Source: Sphingomonadales bacterium (GTDB lineage: Bacteria; Pseudomonadota; Alphaproteobacteria; Sphingomonadales; Sphingomonadaceae). Taken from it: a stretch of 64,000 nucleotides of DNA. The stretch spans positions 304,141 to 368,140 of the forward strand of contig JADKCA010000005.1 in assembly GCA_016714795.1 (NCBI GenBank), in the 5' to 3' direction. The notes below the pieces were generated by a model, which was not told where the DNA came from, did no database searches, and worked only from the letters and a program-made list of their open reading frames with translations. Both the position numbers and the translations under genes were made by a program. Shown here in pieces: positions 27,367-36,758 of the stretch (position 1 is the first letter of the stretch; the number at the start of each line of letters is the position of its first letter).

Positions 27367-29974
27367 ATGAAATCATTCGAAATGTTCAACCATGCCGCGC
27401 GCGCGCTTTTGCTCGGTGGCAGCCTCTTCGCCTTGTGCGTTCCGGCCTATGCCCAGAATGCCGATGCCGCCGAAGAAGAGGGGCTGGGCGAAATTCTTGT
27501 CACCGCGCAGAAGCGCGAACAGAATTTGCAGGATGTGCCGATCGCGATCAGCGCGATCGGTGCGCAGAAGGTTGAACAGCTTGGCATCAGCGATTCGAGA
27601 GACCTAAGCGGCCTCGCGCCGAACGTCACGATCGTGCAGGGTACCACCAGCCAGGCCGCAGCGGTCATCTCGATCCGCGGCATTCCCACGCCGGCGTCCG
27701 AAACCTTTGGGCTGGATACGGCCAACGGCCTGTATGTTGATGGCATCTATATCGGTCGTTCGGGGGCCAGCGGCCTTGACGTGACCGACATCGAGCGCGT
27801 CGAAGTGCTGCGCGGGCCGCAGGGCACGCTGTTCGGCCGCAACACGACGGGTGGCGCGATTGCATTTATCTCGCGCGCGCCGTCTGAAACATTCAAGCTG
27901 AAGGCCGAAGCGGGCTATGGCAATTTCAACGCATGGAATGGCCGCATTACCGTTGATCCGGGCAGCATCGCGGGGATTGCGACGAGCCTTTCCTACAGTC
28001 ACCGTCAGCGCAACGGCCTGATTGACAACATCCTCCAGCCCAAGGATTCGCTCGATCCCGGTTCGCGCAAGTCTGATGCAGTCCGCTTTGCTGCGCGCAT
28101 GGAATTGGGCGGAACGGGCTCGGTCCAGTATATTTTTGACTGGTCCAAGGTTCGTGGTGGCACCAATGCCTTCCAGCTGACCAATGTGGCAGACGGCACG
28201 CCGCGTGCGCCGGTTGTGTTGCCCGGTGGCCCCGTGGTGGCTACGCAGCAAGCGCCGGTTGCCCAATATCTGGCAGGGGCCACCTTTGCATCGGCTGCGT
28301 GCCAGGCACTGGCTGCACCCACGCGCGTCTATCGCACCGAAGTCTGCAACGATGTCAGCAGCTTCTCGTCAGACAAGACCTGGGGCCATAATCTCCAGAT
28401 CCAGAATGATTTTGATGCGTTTAAGGTGAAGCTCACCTCCGGCTTCCGCCAGTGGCACAGCAATTCGGTCTCTGATCTGGATGGCATGGGCGCGTTCACC
28501 GGCCCGGCCTTTACCAACGCCTCGCTGTTCAACGGCTTCCCGGCGGGCCTGCTCGGCAGCCTGGGCTTCCCGGCGGGCACATCCGCGTTCCTCGCGGGCT
28601 CTGCTGTGCCCAAGGTGACGCAGAACCTGTTCGATACGAACAACAAGCGCCGTCACAAGCAGTTCAGCAACGAGCTGGAATTTTCGGGCGATACCGACAC
28701 GCTGGACTGGGTCTTGGGCGGCTTCTGGTTCTGGGAAAAGGGCGGGGAAAACAACCCGCAGAACAGCGGTTTCGTGCTCGATACCAACAGCGCGGTATTC
28801 TCCAACGCCGCCTTTGTCGGCGTGTTGCGCGGTGTTGGCTTCCCCCAGCTCGCAGCGGAAAATTTCGCGCCTCTGCTCGCGCCCGGATTCCGCGCGGCCA
28901 ACCCGGCCCGCTATCGTCTGGTGCAAACCAGGGCGACGCTGATCTACACCGCCGAGGCTGTCAGCAAGGCCATTTACGGCCAGTTCACCCTCTATCCGGG
29001 TGGCCGGGACAGCGGCCTGCGCCTGACTGCGGGCGGGCGCTACACATGGGATACCAAGCGCATGGCGCGTGCGCAAAATGGCGCGGCCCCGCTCGCCGTG
29101 CTGGAAACAGGCAAGGCGAATTACAGCAAGTTCACCTGGAACTTGATGGCAGGCTATGACGTGGCCGAAGGCGTGAATCTTTATGCGCGCGCGGCAACGG
29201 GGTACCGTTCCGGCGGGTTCAACGCACAGGATGCCGTCATCACCGGCACGACAACGCTTCCCAACTTTAGCGAGGAAAGCGTTACCTCCTATGAAATTGG
29301 TCTGAAATCCGAACTGTTCAACCGCAAGCTGCGCTTCAACGTGTCGGCCTATCACAACATCTACCAGGATCTGGCGGTCAATATTCCGCTGACCAACGCA
29401 CCGGCGGGCACTTTCGCTTCGCGCATCGGCAATGCGGGCAAGGTCAAATATACCGGGTTCGAAGTGGAAGCGCAGGCGGTGCTGACCGACAATTTCAGTG
29501 TCGATGGCAGCTTGGGCTATGTCGACATCAAATATAAGGAGTTCATGGCGGGTCAATCGACCACTGCCGGTGCGCCGCCGATCAACATCGCGTCGGTGGT
29601 CACACCGGGTTACACCTCGCCGCTCACCGCCAATGCTGCGATCAATGCCAAATTCCCGCTGGGCATGGGCAATGCGCGCCTCCAGCGCGCGGGTCGGCTA
29701 TACCTATGAAGATGGCAAGTACAGCTTCACCAGCACCATTGCGACGCCCTATAACGATGCGCTGAAGGGCGATAACCGCAACGTCATCGACGCGCAGATT
29801 TCGGTGGATCGCATCGCGCTGGGCGGTGCTGAAGCCGAAGTGAAAATCTGGGGCAAGAACCTGACCAACAGCCATGATTTCGTGCGCGGCGTGGATTTTG
29901 GCCAGCTGGGCTTTGCGGGCGGCTATTTCGCCGAACCGCGCACCTATGGCATGACGCTGGGTGTGAAGTTCTAA
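27367..29974 (+). CDS. TonB-dependent receptor (one frameshift)
   Basis: An outer-membrane active transporter of about 868 residues. The signal peptide ends PAYAQNADA. The TonB box region (EEEGLGEILVTAQKREQNLQDVP) and plug motifs (VEVLRGPQGTLFGRNTTGGAI) follow. Beta-barrel strands extend to the C-terminal PRTYGMTLGVKF with the terminal Phe. One extra base at about 29690 shifts the frame after GMGNARLQ; the barrel resumes VGYTYEDGKYSFTS in the other frame. The ribosome site AGGAGGGG is strong. The substrate is unknown; this subgroup takes up diverse organic compounds in sphingomonads. Probably a sequence error. Confidence 0.92.
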
Positions 29975-29986
29975 AGCAGACCGACG

Positions 29987-30016
29987 CGCCATCCCGGCCA
30001 TAGCGCCGGGGTGGCG
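29987..30016 (+). other. 12-bp hairpin between receptor and racemase genes
   Basis: CGCCATCCCGGC (29987-29998) pairs with GCCGGGGTGGCG (30005-30016), one G-U wobble, loop of 6 nt. No U run follows. It lies 12 bp after the receptor stop and 26 bp before the next start. It may be a partial terminator or an mRNA-stabilising stem that lowers expression of the downstream gene. Confidence 0.45.
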
Positions 30017-30042
30017 GCGCGGTCCGCGGTGGAGGAGGATTC

Positions 30043-30867
30043 ATGGCCCTCAAAGTGTTTGTTCAGCACATCTGGCCCGATCCGAAGGGTGATACGCTCC
30101 TCGGTGAAAAAATGGCCGTCGTCTATGACGGGCAGGAAACGCTGATGCGGCGCATTCTGGGGGCGGATGCGGTGATCCGCCAAAGCTTCAATCCACGATC
30201 CGCTTATTATTCCAACTGCGCTTCGATGGAGGCATATAACAATGTCGGTATGCTGGAGGGGCTGCGGCAGGCCGATGCGGATGGCTTTGACGTGGCCTTC
30301 ATCACCTGCGGCAATGATCCGGCTGTGCAGGCCGCGCGTGACCTTCTGACCACACCGGTGGTCAGTGCGTCTGAAAGTGCCATGCTGTTGGCCTGCACAT
30401 TGGGCCTGAAGTTCGGCTGCGTGACGTTTGACGAGGAATCGACCGTTCTGGTCGAACGCAATATCCGCGCCTTCGGGCTGGAAGACCGCGCCTTGCGCCA
30501 CAAGCCCGCGCGTTCAGCAGGCTTTTATGAAGCGTGCGACACCTGGTTCACCGATCCGGATTATCTGCGCAATTCAGTCATCCCCAAATTCGAAGAGGCG
30601 GCCAGGAGCCTGATCGCTGACGGAGCGGACGTGATTGTGGGCGCGTGCGGCAATTTCGCGGCCCTGCCCTATCATGGCTATACCAAAGTAACCGGAACCG
30701 AAGTTCCGGTGCTCGATGCTGTCATGTCCGGGGCCTATATGGCTGGCCTTGTCGGCAATATGCACCGCACCATGGGCATTGCCACCAGCAAGGTGCGCAG
30801 CTTCAAGGGCGTCCCGTCAGAGATTGCCGCCCATGTGCTGGCCCCGTTTGCGGTGGGCAAGGTCTGA
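30043..30867 (+). CDS. Aspartate/glutamate/hydantoin racemase superfamily protein
   Basis: A 274-residue protein of the Asp/Glu racemase fold. Two cysteine motifs expected for acid-base catalysis are present: AFITCGNDPA (about residues 85-94) and IVGACGNFAAL (about 203-213). The duplicated alpha/beta lobes are typical. The closest relatives are hydantoin racemases and maleate isomerases, so the exact reaction is open. The ribosome site GGAGGAGG is strong. Co-oriented with the TonB receptor, which may import its substrate. Confidence 0.8.
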   Translation: MALKVFVQHIWPDPKGDTLLGEKMAVVYDGQETLMRRILGADAVIRQSFNPRSAYYSNCASMEAYNNVGMLEGLRQADADGFDVAFITCGNDPAVQAARDLLTTPVVSASESAMLLACTLGLKFGCVTFDEESTVLVERNIRAFGLEDRALRHKPARSAGFYEACDTWFTDPDYLRNSVIPKFEEAARSLIADGADVIVGACGNFAALPYHGYTKVTGTEVPVLDAVMSGAYMAGLVGNMHRTMGIATSKVRSFKGVPSEIAAHVLAPFAVGKV

Positions 30868-31857
30868 TCAGCTGCGCCAGCCGGTGAAGGAAGCGCTCTT
30901 CGCGGCCAGATCCACCTTGGCGGCCAGATATTCGCGCTCCAGCTGGTCTACATAGTCGCCCACGCTCTTCACTTCGGAAATTGATCCGATGCCCTGGCCG
31001 GAACCCCAGATGTCCTTCCACGCCTTGGCATCGGTGTTGCCGCCGGAGCCGAAGTTCATCTTGGACGGATCGGAGACCGGCAGATTGTCGGGATCGAGCC
31101 CGGCCTTGACGATTGAGCCGCGCAGATAATTGCCGTGCACGCCGGTGAAGAGGTTGGAATAGACAATGTCGCCCGCCCGGCCTTCCACGATGGCGTCCTT
31201 ATAGGCTTCGAACGCATTGGCTTCCCTGGTGGCGATGAAGGCGGAACCAGCATAGGCCAGATCCGCACCCATGGCTTGGGCGGCAAGGATCGACTGGCCG
31301 TTGCCGATGGCACCGGACAAAGCGAGCGGCCCGTCAAACCACTGCCGCAATTCGGAAATCAGCGCGAGCGGGGAAAGCGTTCCGGCATGACCGCCAGCGC
31401 CTGCGGCAACCGCGATCAGCCCGTCAGCGCCCTTTTCCACCGCCTTGCGGGCAAAGCGATCATCAATGATGTCGTGCATCACGATGCCGCACCAGCCGTG
31501 CACGGCATTGTTCACATCTTCGCGCGCACCCAGCGAAGTGATGACCATCGGCACCTGCCATTTGGCGCAGGTTGCCATGTCCGCATCCAGCCGGTCGTTG
31601 GATTTGTGGACGATCTGGTTGACCGCGAATGGCGCGGCGGGCGTTTCCGGATTGTCGCGGTTCCACGCGGCCAGCTCTTCGGTGATCTGGTGGAGCCATT
31701 CGTCCACAAGATTCTGCGGCCGCGCGTTGAGCGACGGGAAAGAGCCGACCACGCCTGCTTTGCACTGGGCAATGACAAGCTCCGGACCGGAAATGATGAA
31801 CAGCGGCGAGCCGATCAGCGGCAGGCGCAGGCGATTGAAGATGGATGGCATAGACAT
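30868..31857 (-). CDS. Nitronate monooxygenase / 2-nitropropane dioxygenase family
   Basis: A 329-residue FMN-dependent TIM barrel. MPSIFNRLRLPLIGSPLFIIS is the N-terminal strand, AAGAGGHAGTLSP (about 155-167) is the phosphate loop, and FDGPLALSGAIGNGQSILAAQAMGADLAYAGSAFIAT is the conserved FMN-binding block. Members oxidise nitronates or act as enoyl reductases, and the substrate is not evident. It converges with the racemase gene with no gap between stops. The start at 31857 gives MSMPSIF; the ATG six bases inside is equally possible. Confidence 0.9.
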   Translation of the reverse strand: MSMPSIFNRLRLPLIGSPLFIISGPELVIAQCKAGVVGSFPSLNARPQNLVDEWLHQITEELAAWNRDNPETPAAPFAVNQIVHKSNDRLDADMATCAKWQVPMVITSLGAREDVNNAVHGWCGIVMHDIIDDRFARKAVEKGADGLIAVAAGAGGHAGTLSPLALISELRQWFDGPLALSGAIGNGQSILAAQAMGADLAYAGSAFIATREANAFEAYKDAIVEGRAGDIVYSNLFTGVHGNYLRGSIVKAGLDPDNLPVSDPSKMNFGSGGNTDAKAWKDIWGSGQGIGSISEVKSVGDYVDQLEREYLAAKVDLAAKSASFTGWRS

Positions 31858-31918
31858 AAGTCCGTTGCTTAGCGAAACGGATTGGCTTGTCCAGAGGGGA
31901 GGAGTTTACCTCCATCCG

Positions 31919-31945
31919 CTCGTGCTTCGACAAGCTCAGCACGAG
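31919..31945. repeat. Palindromic TTCGACAAGCTCAG repeat
   Basis: CTCGTGCT (31919-31926) and AGCACGAG (31938-31945) form a hairpin around the shared core. It lies between nitronate monooxygenase (starting upstream on the minus strand) and the end of leuB. Possibly a dispersed REP-like element. Confidence 0.65.
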
Positions 31946-31974
31946 TGGGGGCTATCAGGCCAAATCCGATAGGA

Positions 31975-33018
31975 TCACAGCACCGCCAGAACCGCATCCC
32001 CCATCTGCTGCGTTGTCATGCTGCCGCCCAGATCAGGCGTGCGTGCGCCGCCCTCCAGCGCCTTGGCGACTGCCGCCTCGATCCGGTCAGCCGGTTCGGG
32101 CATGTTCAGCGAGTAGCGCAGCATCATCGCGGCAGACAGGATGGTGGCGAGGGGGTTGGCCTTGCCCTGGCCCGCAATATCGGGCGCAGAGCCGTGGATC
32201 GGTTCGTACAGGCCTTTCTGGTTGGTATCGAGCGAGGCCGAGGGCAGCATCCCGATGGAGCCCGCGCACATGCTCGCCTGATCAGACAGGATGTCTCCGA
32301 ACAGATTGCCGGTCACGATCACGTCAAACTGGCCGGGGTTGCGCACCAGCTGCATCGCGGCATTGTCCACATACATGTGGCTGAGTTCGATGTCCGGATA
32401 GTCCTTGTGCGTCTCGATCATCACGTCGCGCCAGAGCTGCGAGGTTTCGAGTACATTGGCCTTGTCGACCGAACAGAGCCGCCCTTTGCGCGCGCGCGCC
32501 GTTTCAAAGCCGACGCGGGCAATGCGCCGCACTTCGTCTTCATTGTAGGACATCACGTCATAGCCTTCGCGTTTCCCGTCTGCGGTGGTGCGCATCCCCT
32601 TTTCGCCAAAATAGACGTCGCCATTCAGCTCGCGCACGATCACCATGTCGATCTGCGTCGCAACTTCGGGGCGCAGCGCGGAAGCGTCTGCCAGTTCCTT
32701 GAACAGGGTGGCGGGGCGGAGGTTGGCGAAGAGGCCAAGCGCCTTGCGCAGACCGAGGATCGCCTGTTCGGGGCGCAAATGCCGCTCCAGATTGTCGCAA
32801 TCGAAATCGCCCACCGCGCCAAACAGGATGGCGTTACAGCGCTCAGCAATGTCCAGCGTTTCGGGTGGCAGCGGATGTCCCTTGGCCTTGTAAGCCGCGC
32901 CGCCCACCAGACCTTCTTCATAGGTCAGGCCGGGCAAATCCAGCGCATCGAGCACGCGGCGCGCTTCGGCAATGACTTCGGGTCCGATTCCGTCTCCGGG
33001 AAAAAGGGCGATGAGCAT
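31975..33018 (-). CDS. leuB: 3-isopropylmalate dehydrogenase
   Basis: LeuB oxidises and decarboxylates 3-isopropylmalate with NAD in leucine synthesis. It has 347 residues. LFPGDGIGPEVIAEARRVL opens the protein, followed by GLFANLRPATLF and RELNGDVYFGEKG (substrate loop). DKANVLETSQLWRDV carries the catalytic Lys, and NLFGDILSDQASMCAGSIGMLPSAS and HGSAPDIAGQGKANPLATI bind metal and NAD. The ATG at 33018 matches homologues (MLIALFPGDG); longer frames upstream overlap the divergent GNAT gene and are rejected. Confidence 0.96.
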   Translation of the reverse strand: MLIALFPGDGIGPEVIAEARRVLDALDLPGLTYEEGLVGGAAYKAKGHPLPPETLDIAERCNAILFGAVGDFDCDNLERHLRPEQAILGLRKALGLFANLRPATLFKELADASALRPEVATQIDMVIVRELNGDVYFGEKGMRTTADGKREGYDVMSYNEDEVRRIARVGFETARARKGRLCSVDKANVLETSQLWRDVMIETHKDYPDIELSHMYVDNAAMQLVRNPGQFDVIVTGNLFGDILSDQASMCAGSIGMLPSASLDTNQKGLYEPIHGSAPDIAGQGKANPLATILSAAMMLRYSLNMPEPADRIEAAVAKALEGGARTPDLGGSMTTQQMGDAVLAVL

Positions 33019-33149
33019 GGGGCTTTCCTGTCTGTTTTCAGTTCGGAATGCGCCTAATCCCGTGATGCGACAGGGGCAAGGGACAAAGGGGGTTCCATTC
33101 CGCGCGCGAAGCCCTAAAGCGCGCCGCTTGTCCGGTAACAGCAGACAGG

Positions 33150-33689
33150 GTGTCCCTTGCATTGAAACAGCTCATTCCCCTAGAACGCATCGCTCCCGAG
33201 GCCGTGGAAGGCCTACTCGACGCCGCATTTGGCACGGACCGCAAGGGCCGCACCGCCTACAGGATGCGAGACGGGGTTGAAGCGTTGCCGGGGTTGAGCT
33301 TTGCCGCAGTGGACGGGGCGGGGCATCTGATGGGATCCATCCAATGCTGGCCGGTCGCGCTCGAAGAAGCGGATGGCACGCGCCACGGCCTTGTTCTGGT
33401 GGGTCCGGTGGCGGTGCTGCCCGAATTGCAGGGGGCAGGCATTGGCAAGGCGATGATGCAGGCGAGCATCGATGCCGCTGATTCGGGGCTGGCTGATGCG
33501 CTGATGATGATCGGTGATCCTGAATATTATGGCCGCTTCTGGGGCTTCACGGCAGATGGCACCGGCGCTTGGGAGATTCCCGGCCCGGTGGAGCGTCGCC
33601 GCCTGCTCGCGCGGATCAAGCGCCCGGGCGGCGTTCCGGTGTATGGGCGGATCATTCCCGATCCCGCGCATGTGGCGCTGGCGGCTTAA
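33150..33689 (+). CDS. GNAT family N-acetyltransferase
   Basis: A 179-residue predicted acetyltransferase. LVGPVAVLPELQGAGIGKAMMQASIDAA (about residues 88-115) is the acetyl-CoA P-loop, and GDPEYYGRFWGF (about 124-135) is the C-terminal catalytic strand pattern of the YhbS-like subgroup. The substrate is unknown. It starts with GTG, divergent from leuB over about 130 bp, and is followed by the large inverted repeat. Confidence 0.85.
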   Translation: MSLALKQLIPLERIAPEAVEGLLDAAFGTDRKGRTAYRMRDGVEALPGLSFAAVDGAGHLMGSIQCWPVALEEADGTRHGLVLVGPVAVLPELQGAGIGKAMMQASIDAADSGLADALMMIGDPEYYGRFWGFTADGTGAWEIPGPVERRRLLARIKRPGGVPVYGRIIPDPAHVALAA

Positions 33690-33696
33690 AAATACT

Positions 33697-33779
33697 CCGC
33701 CATCCTGAGCTTGTCGAAGGACCGTTTTGTCTTGGGGCGGGCATTCAAAAACCGTCCTTCGACAAGCTCAGGATGGCGG
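33697..33779. repeat. Large inverted repeat of two REP-like units
   Basis: Two 26-bp arms (33697-33722 and 33754-33779) are exact inverse copies and include the CTGAGCTTGTCGAA core. They flank 31 bp. In RNA they would form a very stable stem after the GNAT stop. It may end transcription or protect the 3' end. The arms are longer than in the other copies. Confidence 0.8.
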
Positions 33780-33860
33780 GAGTGGAAAAGCTGTTCAACA
33801 CAAACGGAAGCAGCGCCAGCCCCTTTGCAAAGGTCCGCCCGGCAGCATAAGGGAAGGGCA

Positions 33861-34418
33861 ATGGCCCATGATCCCCTGCCTGCCAATCTGGCCCACCTCA
33901 CGCTTGACGCCGTGATGGCGGCAGCGCGTGAGCAGCGTCTGCCGCCGGTGCACTTGTGGCACCCCCCACATCACGGCCATAGCGCGATGGAAATCCGCAG
34001 CGATGGCAGTTGGTGGCATGAGGGCGGGAAGATCGAGCGGCCTGCTTTGGTTCGGCTCTTTTCGTCGATCCTGCGGCGCGAGGATGATGGTCGCTTCGTG
34101 CTTGTCACGCCCGTTGAGATGATGGACATCGACGTGGAGGATACGCCCTTCCTTGCTGTGGAGCTGAAAGCGGAAGGGGATGTGCTCGCCTTCCGGCTCA
34201 ACACTGGAGACGCCGTGGTGGCGGGGCCGGATCATCCTATCCGCGTGGAGGATCGCAGCGGCGAGCCGCACCCCGTGCTGCTGGTGCGCGATGGGCTGGA
34301 GGCGCGGATCGGACGCGCCTCCTTTTACGAACTGGCGGAAATGGCGCTGACCAATGGTTCCAGCCCGCCCGGCGTGTGGAGCCGTGGCACCTTCTTTCCG
34401 CTGATGGAGGCCGCATGA
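33861..34418 (+). CDS. DUF1285 domain protein
   Basis: A 185-residue member of DUF1285, a two-domain beta-rich family of unknown function common in proteobacteria. Conserved features are HPPHHGHSAMEIRSDGSWWHEGGKI, LFSSILRREDDGRFVLVTPVE and the C-terminal SFYELAEMAL and GTFFPLM. The ATG at 33861 follows GGGAAGGG. Its stop overlaps the NUDIX start (ATGA), the first of a chain of overlapping genes up to rarA. Confidence 0.88.
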   Translation: MAHDPLPANLAHLTLDAVMAAAREQRLPPVHLWHPPHHGHSAMEIRSDGSWWHEGGKIERPALVRLFSSILRREDDGRFVLVTPVEMMDIDVEDTPFLAVELKAEGDVLAFRLNTGDAVVAGPDHPIRVEDRSGEPHPVLLVRDGLEARIGRASFYELAEMALTNGSSPPGVWSRGTFFPLMEAA

Positions 34419-35011
34419 GGCTGCGCGACCGCCTCGCCCGTGCCCATGCGCAAGGGATGGCGCGGGATGCACATGCCCCGGTCAAGGACGCCTATGCCTG
34501 GCCTGACGTCGATACGCGCCGTCAGGCGGCCGTATTGATGGCGGTGACGGACGGACCGCGCCCTTCGCTTATCCTCACCGAGCGACCCAAGACGATGCCA
34601 AGCCATCCGGGGCAAGTCGCCTTTCCCGGCGGACGGATTGATCCGACCGATGAAGATGCGCTCGCTGCTGCCCTGCGGGAGGCAGAGGAAGAAGTGGGCC
34701 TGCCGCGCCATCTGGTTGATGTGGTGGGCGAAGTGGACATGTTCCACACTGGCTCCGGCTATGACATCACGCCGATCCTTGCGGTCGTCCCGCACGAGCC
34801 GCCGCTGGTGCGCAACGCCTATGAGGTGGACGAGATTTTCACCGCCCCGCTCGATTTCGTGCTCGATCCCGCCAACCACACGCGCCAGACGGTGAATTGG
34901 AGCGGGGCACCGCGCAGCTATTACGAAATGTATTGGGAGGGTCACCGCATCTGGGGCGTGACGGCCGGGATCATCGTCAATCTGGCGAGGCGCCTGCAAT
35001 GGATCGGCTGA
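34415..35011 (+). CDS. NUDIX hydrolase, CoA pyrophosphatase type
   Basis: A 198-residue NUDIX enzyme. The NUDIX box runs from GGRIDPTDEDALAAALREAE to EEVGL, matching Gx5Ex7REUxEExGU with metal-binding glutamates. The preceding TERPKTMPSHPGQVAFPGG is the UPF0035 signature of CoA-pyrophosphatases (NudL-like), which hydrolyse CoA to 4'-phosphopantetheine and ADP. It overlaps genes on both sides (ATGA with DUF1285; 13 bp with the CCA enzyme). Confidence 0.9.
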   Translation: MRLRDRLARAHAQGMARDAHAPVKDAYAWPDVDTRRQAAVLMAVTDGPRPSLILTERPKTMPSHPGQVAFPGGRIDPTDEDALAAALREAEEEVGLPRHLVDVVGEVDMFHTGSGYDITPILAVVPHEPPLVRNAYEVDEIFTAPLDFVLDPANHTRQTVNWSGAPRSYYEMYWEGHRIWGVTAGIIVNLARRLQWIG

Positions 35012-36171
35012 GTCTGACGCTTCCCGAAGGCTTGGCCACCCTCACCCGCGTGCTGGGCGCGGAAGAGGGGGATATCCGGCTTGTCGGCGGTGCGGTGCGG
35101 GACACGTTGGCAGGGCTGCCACCCAAGGATTTCGACATGGCCACCCGGCTGATGCCCGAAGCCGTGATGCAGCGCGCGCAGGCGGCCGGATATAAGGTGA
35201 TTCCTACCGGTCTGGCGCACGGCACCGTATCAGTGCTGGCCAATGGCCGCCCGATCGAGGTGACGACGCTGCGTCGTGATGTCTCCACCGATGGCCGCCA
35301 TGCCACTGTCGCATTTTCCGATGACTGGCGCGATGATGCCGCGCGGCGCGATTTCACGATCAACGCGCTCTATGCTGATCCACTGACGGGCGAAGTCTTC
35401 GATTATTTTGGCGGGCGCGATGATCTGGCGGCGGGAATCGTCCGCTTCATCGGTGACCCGCTGACGCGCATTGCAGAGGATCATCTGCGCATCCTGCGCT
35501 TCTTCCGCTTTCAGGCGCGGTTTGGCTCCGGTGCGCCCGATGCGGCGTCGCTTGCGGCCTGCACGGCACGCGCGAACGATCTGATGGCGCTTTCGCGCGA
35601 ACGCATCGCCGATGAGCTGTTGCGCCTGCTCGCCCTGCCCGATCCGGGGGAGACTGTGGCGCTGATGGTGGAACGCGGCATTTTCCGCCCGGTCCTGCCG
35701 GAAATTCAGGATGCGGCGCTGATCATTCTCGCGCGGGTTGTGAAAGCGGAAGCGCAGCTTGGTCTTGCGCCCGACGCGCTGCGGCGCCTTTCTGCGCTTC
35801 TCCCCGATGATCCGGCACAAGTGGATGGCGTTGGCGCGCGGCTCAAACTCTCTAACGCGCAGCGCAAATTTCTGGCCGCTTCGGCAGCGCGAGACGCGAC
35901 GGACGGAGCCGACCCCAAGGCTTTGGTCTATCGTCTGGGGCATGATGTAGCTCTGGCGCGGCTGATGGCGGGCGGCTTTGATGTGACGCCGATTCTCGAT
36001 TGGGAGATTCCCGTCTTTCCCTTGGGCGGTCGCGCGGTTATGGCGCGGGGGATTTCGGCAGGCCCGGAGGTCGCTCGCATTCTGCAAGCGGTCGAATCGA
36101 AATGGGTTGCGGAAGGATTTCCTGGTGAGGGCCGGGTGGAAACGCTTCTTGAAGAGGTGACGGGCGGATGA
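34999..36171 (+). CDS. CCA tRNA nucleotidyltransferase
   Basis: A 390-residue class II nucleotidyltransferase that adds or repairs the 3' CCA of tRNAs. DIRLVGGAVRDTLAGLPPKD and DFDMATRLMP hold the metal aspartates. RRDFTINALYADP is the RRDxxxN base-recognition motif, and DHLRILRFFRFQARFG is the downstream basic helix. No HD domain is seen at the C-terminus. It starts inside the end of the NUDIX gene and overlaps the next GNAT gene by four bases. Confidence 0.93.
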   Translation: MDRLSLTLPEGLATLTRVLGAEEGDIRLVGGAVRDTLAGLPPKDFDMATRLMPEAVMQRAQAAGYKVIPTGLAHGTVSVLANGRPIEVTTLRRDVSTDGRHATVAFSDDWRDDAARRDFTINALYADPLTGEVFDYFGGRDDLAAGIVRFIGDPLTRIAEDHLRILRFFRFQARFGSGAPDAASLAACTARANDLMALSRERIADELLRLLALPDPGETVALMVERGIFRPVLPEIQDAALIILARVVKAEAQLGLAPDALRRLSALLPDDPAQVDGVGARLKLSNAQRKFLAASAARDATDGADPKALVYRLGHDVALARLMAGGFDVTPILDWEIPVFPLGGRAVMARGISAGPEVARILQAVESKWVAEGFPGEGRVETLLEEVTGG

Positions 36172-36758
36172 GCGAATACCCCGCTGAATTTGATCTGAAA
36201 GGGACGCGTGTCACCTTGCGCCCCTTTGCGCCTGCGGATTTGATGGCGTTGCAGGATTTCGCACAGGCGATGCCGCTGCACGATCTGCTGTTCCTTGATG
36301 CCGACATTCAAAAGCCCGAAGTGCTGGTGGAATGGGCCAAGGCGGTGATTGACGGGCAGATTATCAGCCTTGTCGCCTTTGACGGGCCGCGCGTGGTGGG
36401 CACGGCAGCGATCGTGCGCGACCGGCTGGGCTGGTCTCAGCATGTGGCGGAAATGCACCTGCTGGTGGCGGAGGATTATCGCGGGCTGGGGCTGGGCCGC
36501 ACTTTGCTCCATCATGCCTTCACCATGGCGGTGGATGGTGGCGCGGAAAAGCTGTGCGCGCGCATGACGCCCGACCAGAAGGGCGCGATTTCCATGTTCG
36601 AGGAAATGGGTTTCCGGCAAGAGGCACTGCTTACCGATCATGTTCGCGAACGCGGCGGCGATGTGCATGATCTGGCCGTATATAGCTATAATGTTGGCCG
36701 GATTGGTGCGCGCCATGGCGCGGATGGCTTTGCCGGGCTTTACCCCGATCATGACTGA
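36168..36758 (+). CDS. GNAT family N-acetyltransferase
   Basis: A 196-residue acetyltransferase with AEMHLLVAEDYRGLGLGRTLLHHAF as the acetyl-CoA loop (about residues 94-118) and GAISMFEEMGFRQEALLTDHV as the C-terminal block. DLKGTRVTLRPFAPADL is the N-terminal strand. It is translationally coupled to the CCA enzyme and to the DUF815 ATPase on its other side. The substrate is not inferable from sequence. Confidence 0.86.
   Translation: MSEYPAEFDLKGTRVTLRPFAPADLMALQDFAQAMPLHDLLFLDADIQKPEVLVEWAKAVIDGQIISLVAFDGPRVVGTAAIVRDRLGWSQHVAEMHLLVAEDYRGLGLGRTLLHHAFTMAVDGGAEKLCARMTPDQKGAISMFEEMGFRQEALLTDHVRERGGDVHDLAVYSYNVGRIGARHGADGFAGLYPDHD

Noticed and set aside
28369..29556. 395-codon antisense frame in the TonB receptor
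   Set aside because: Shadow frame; the receptor strand carries all recognisable motifs.
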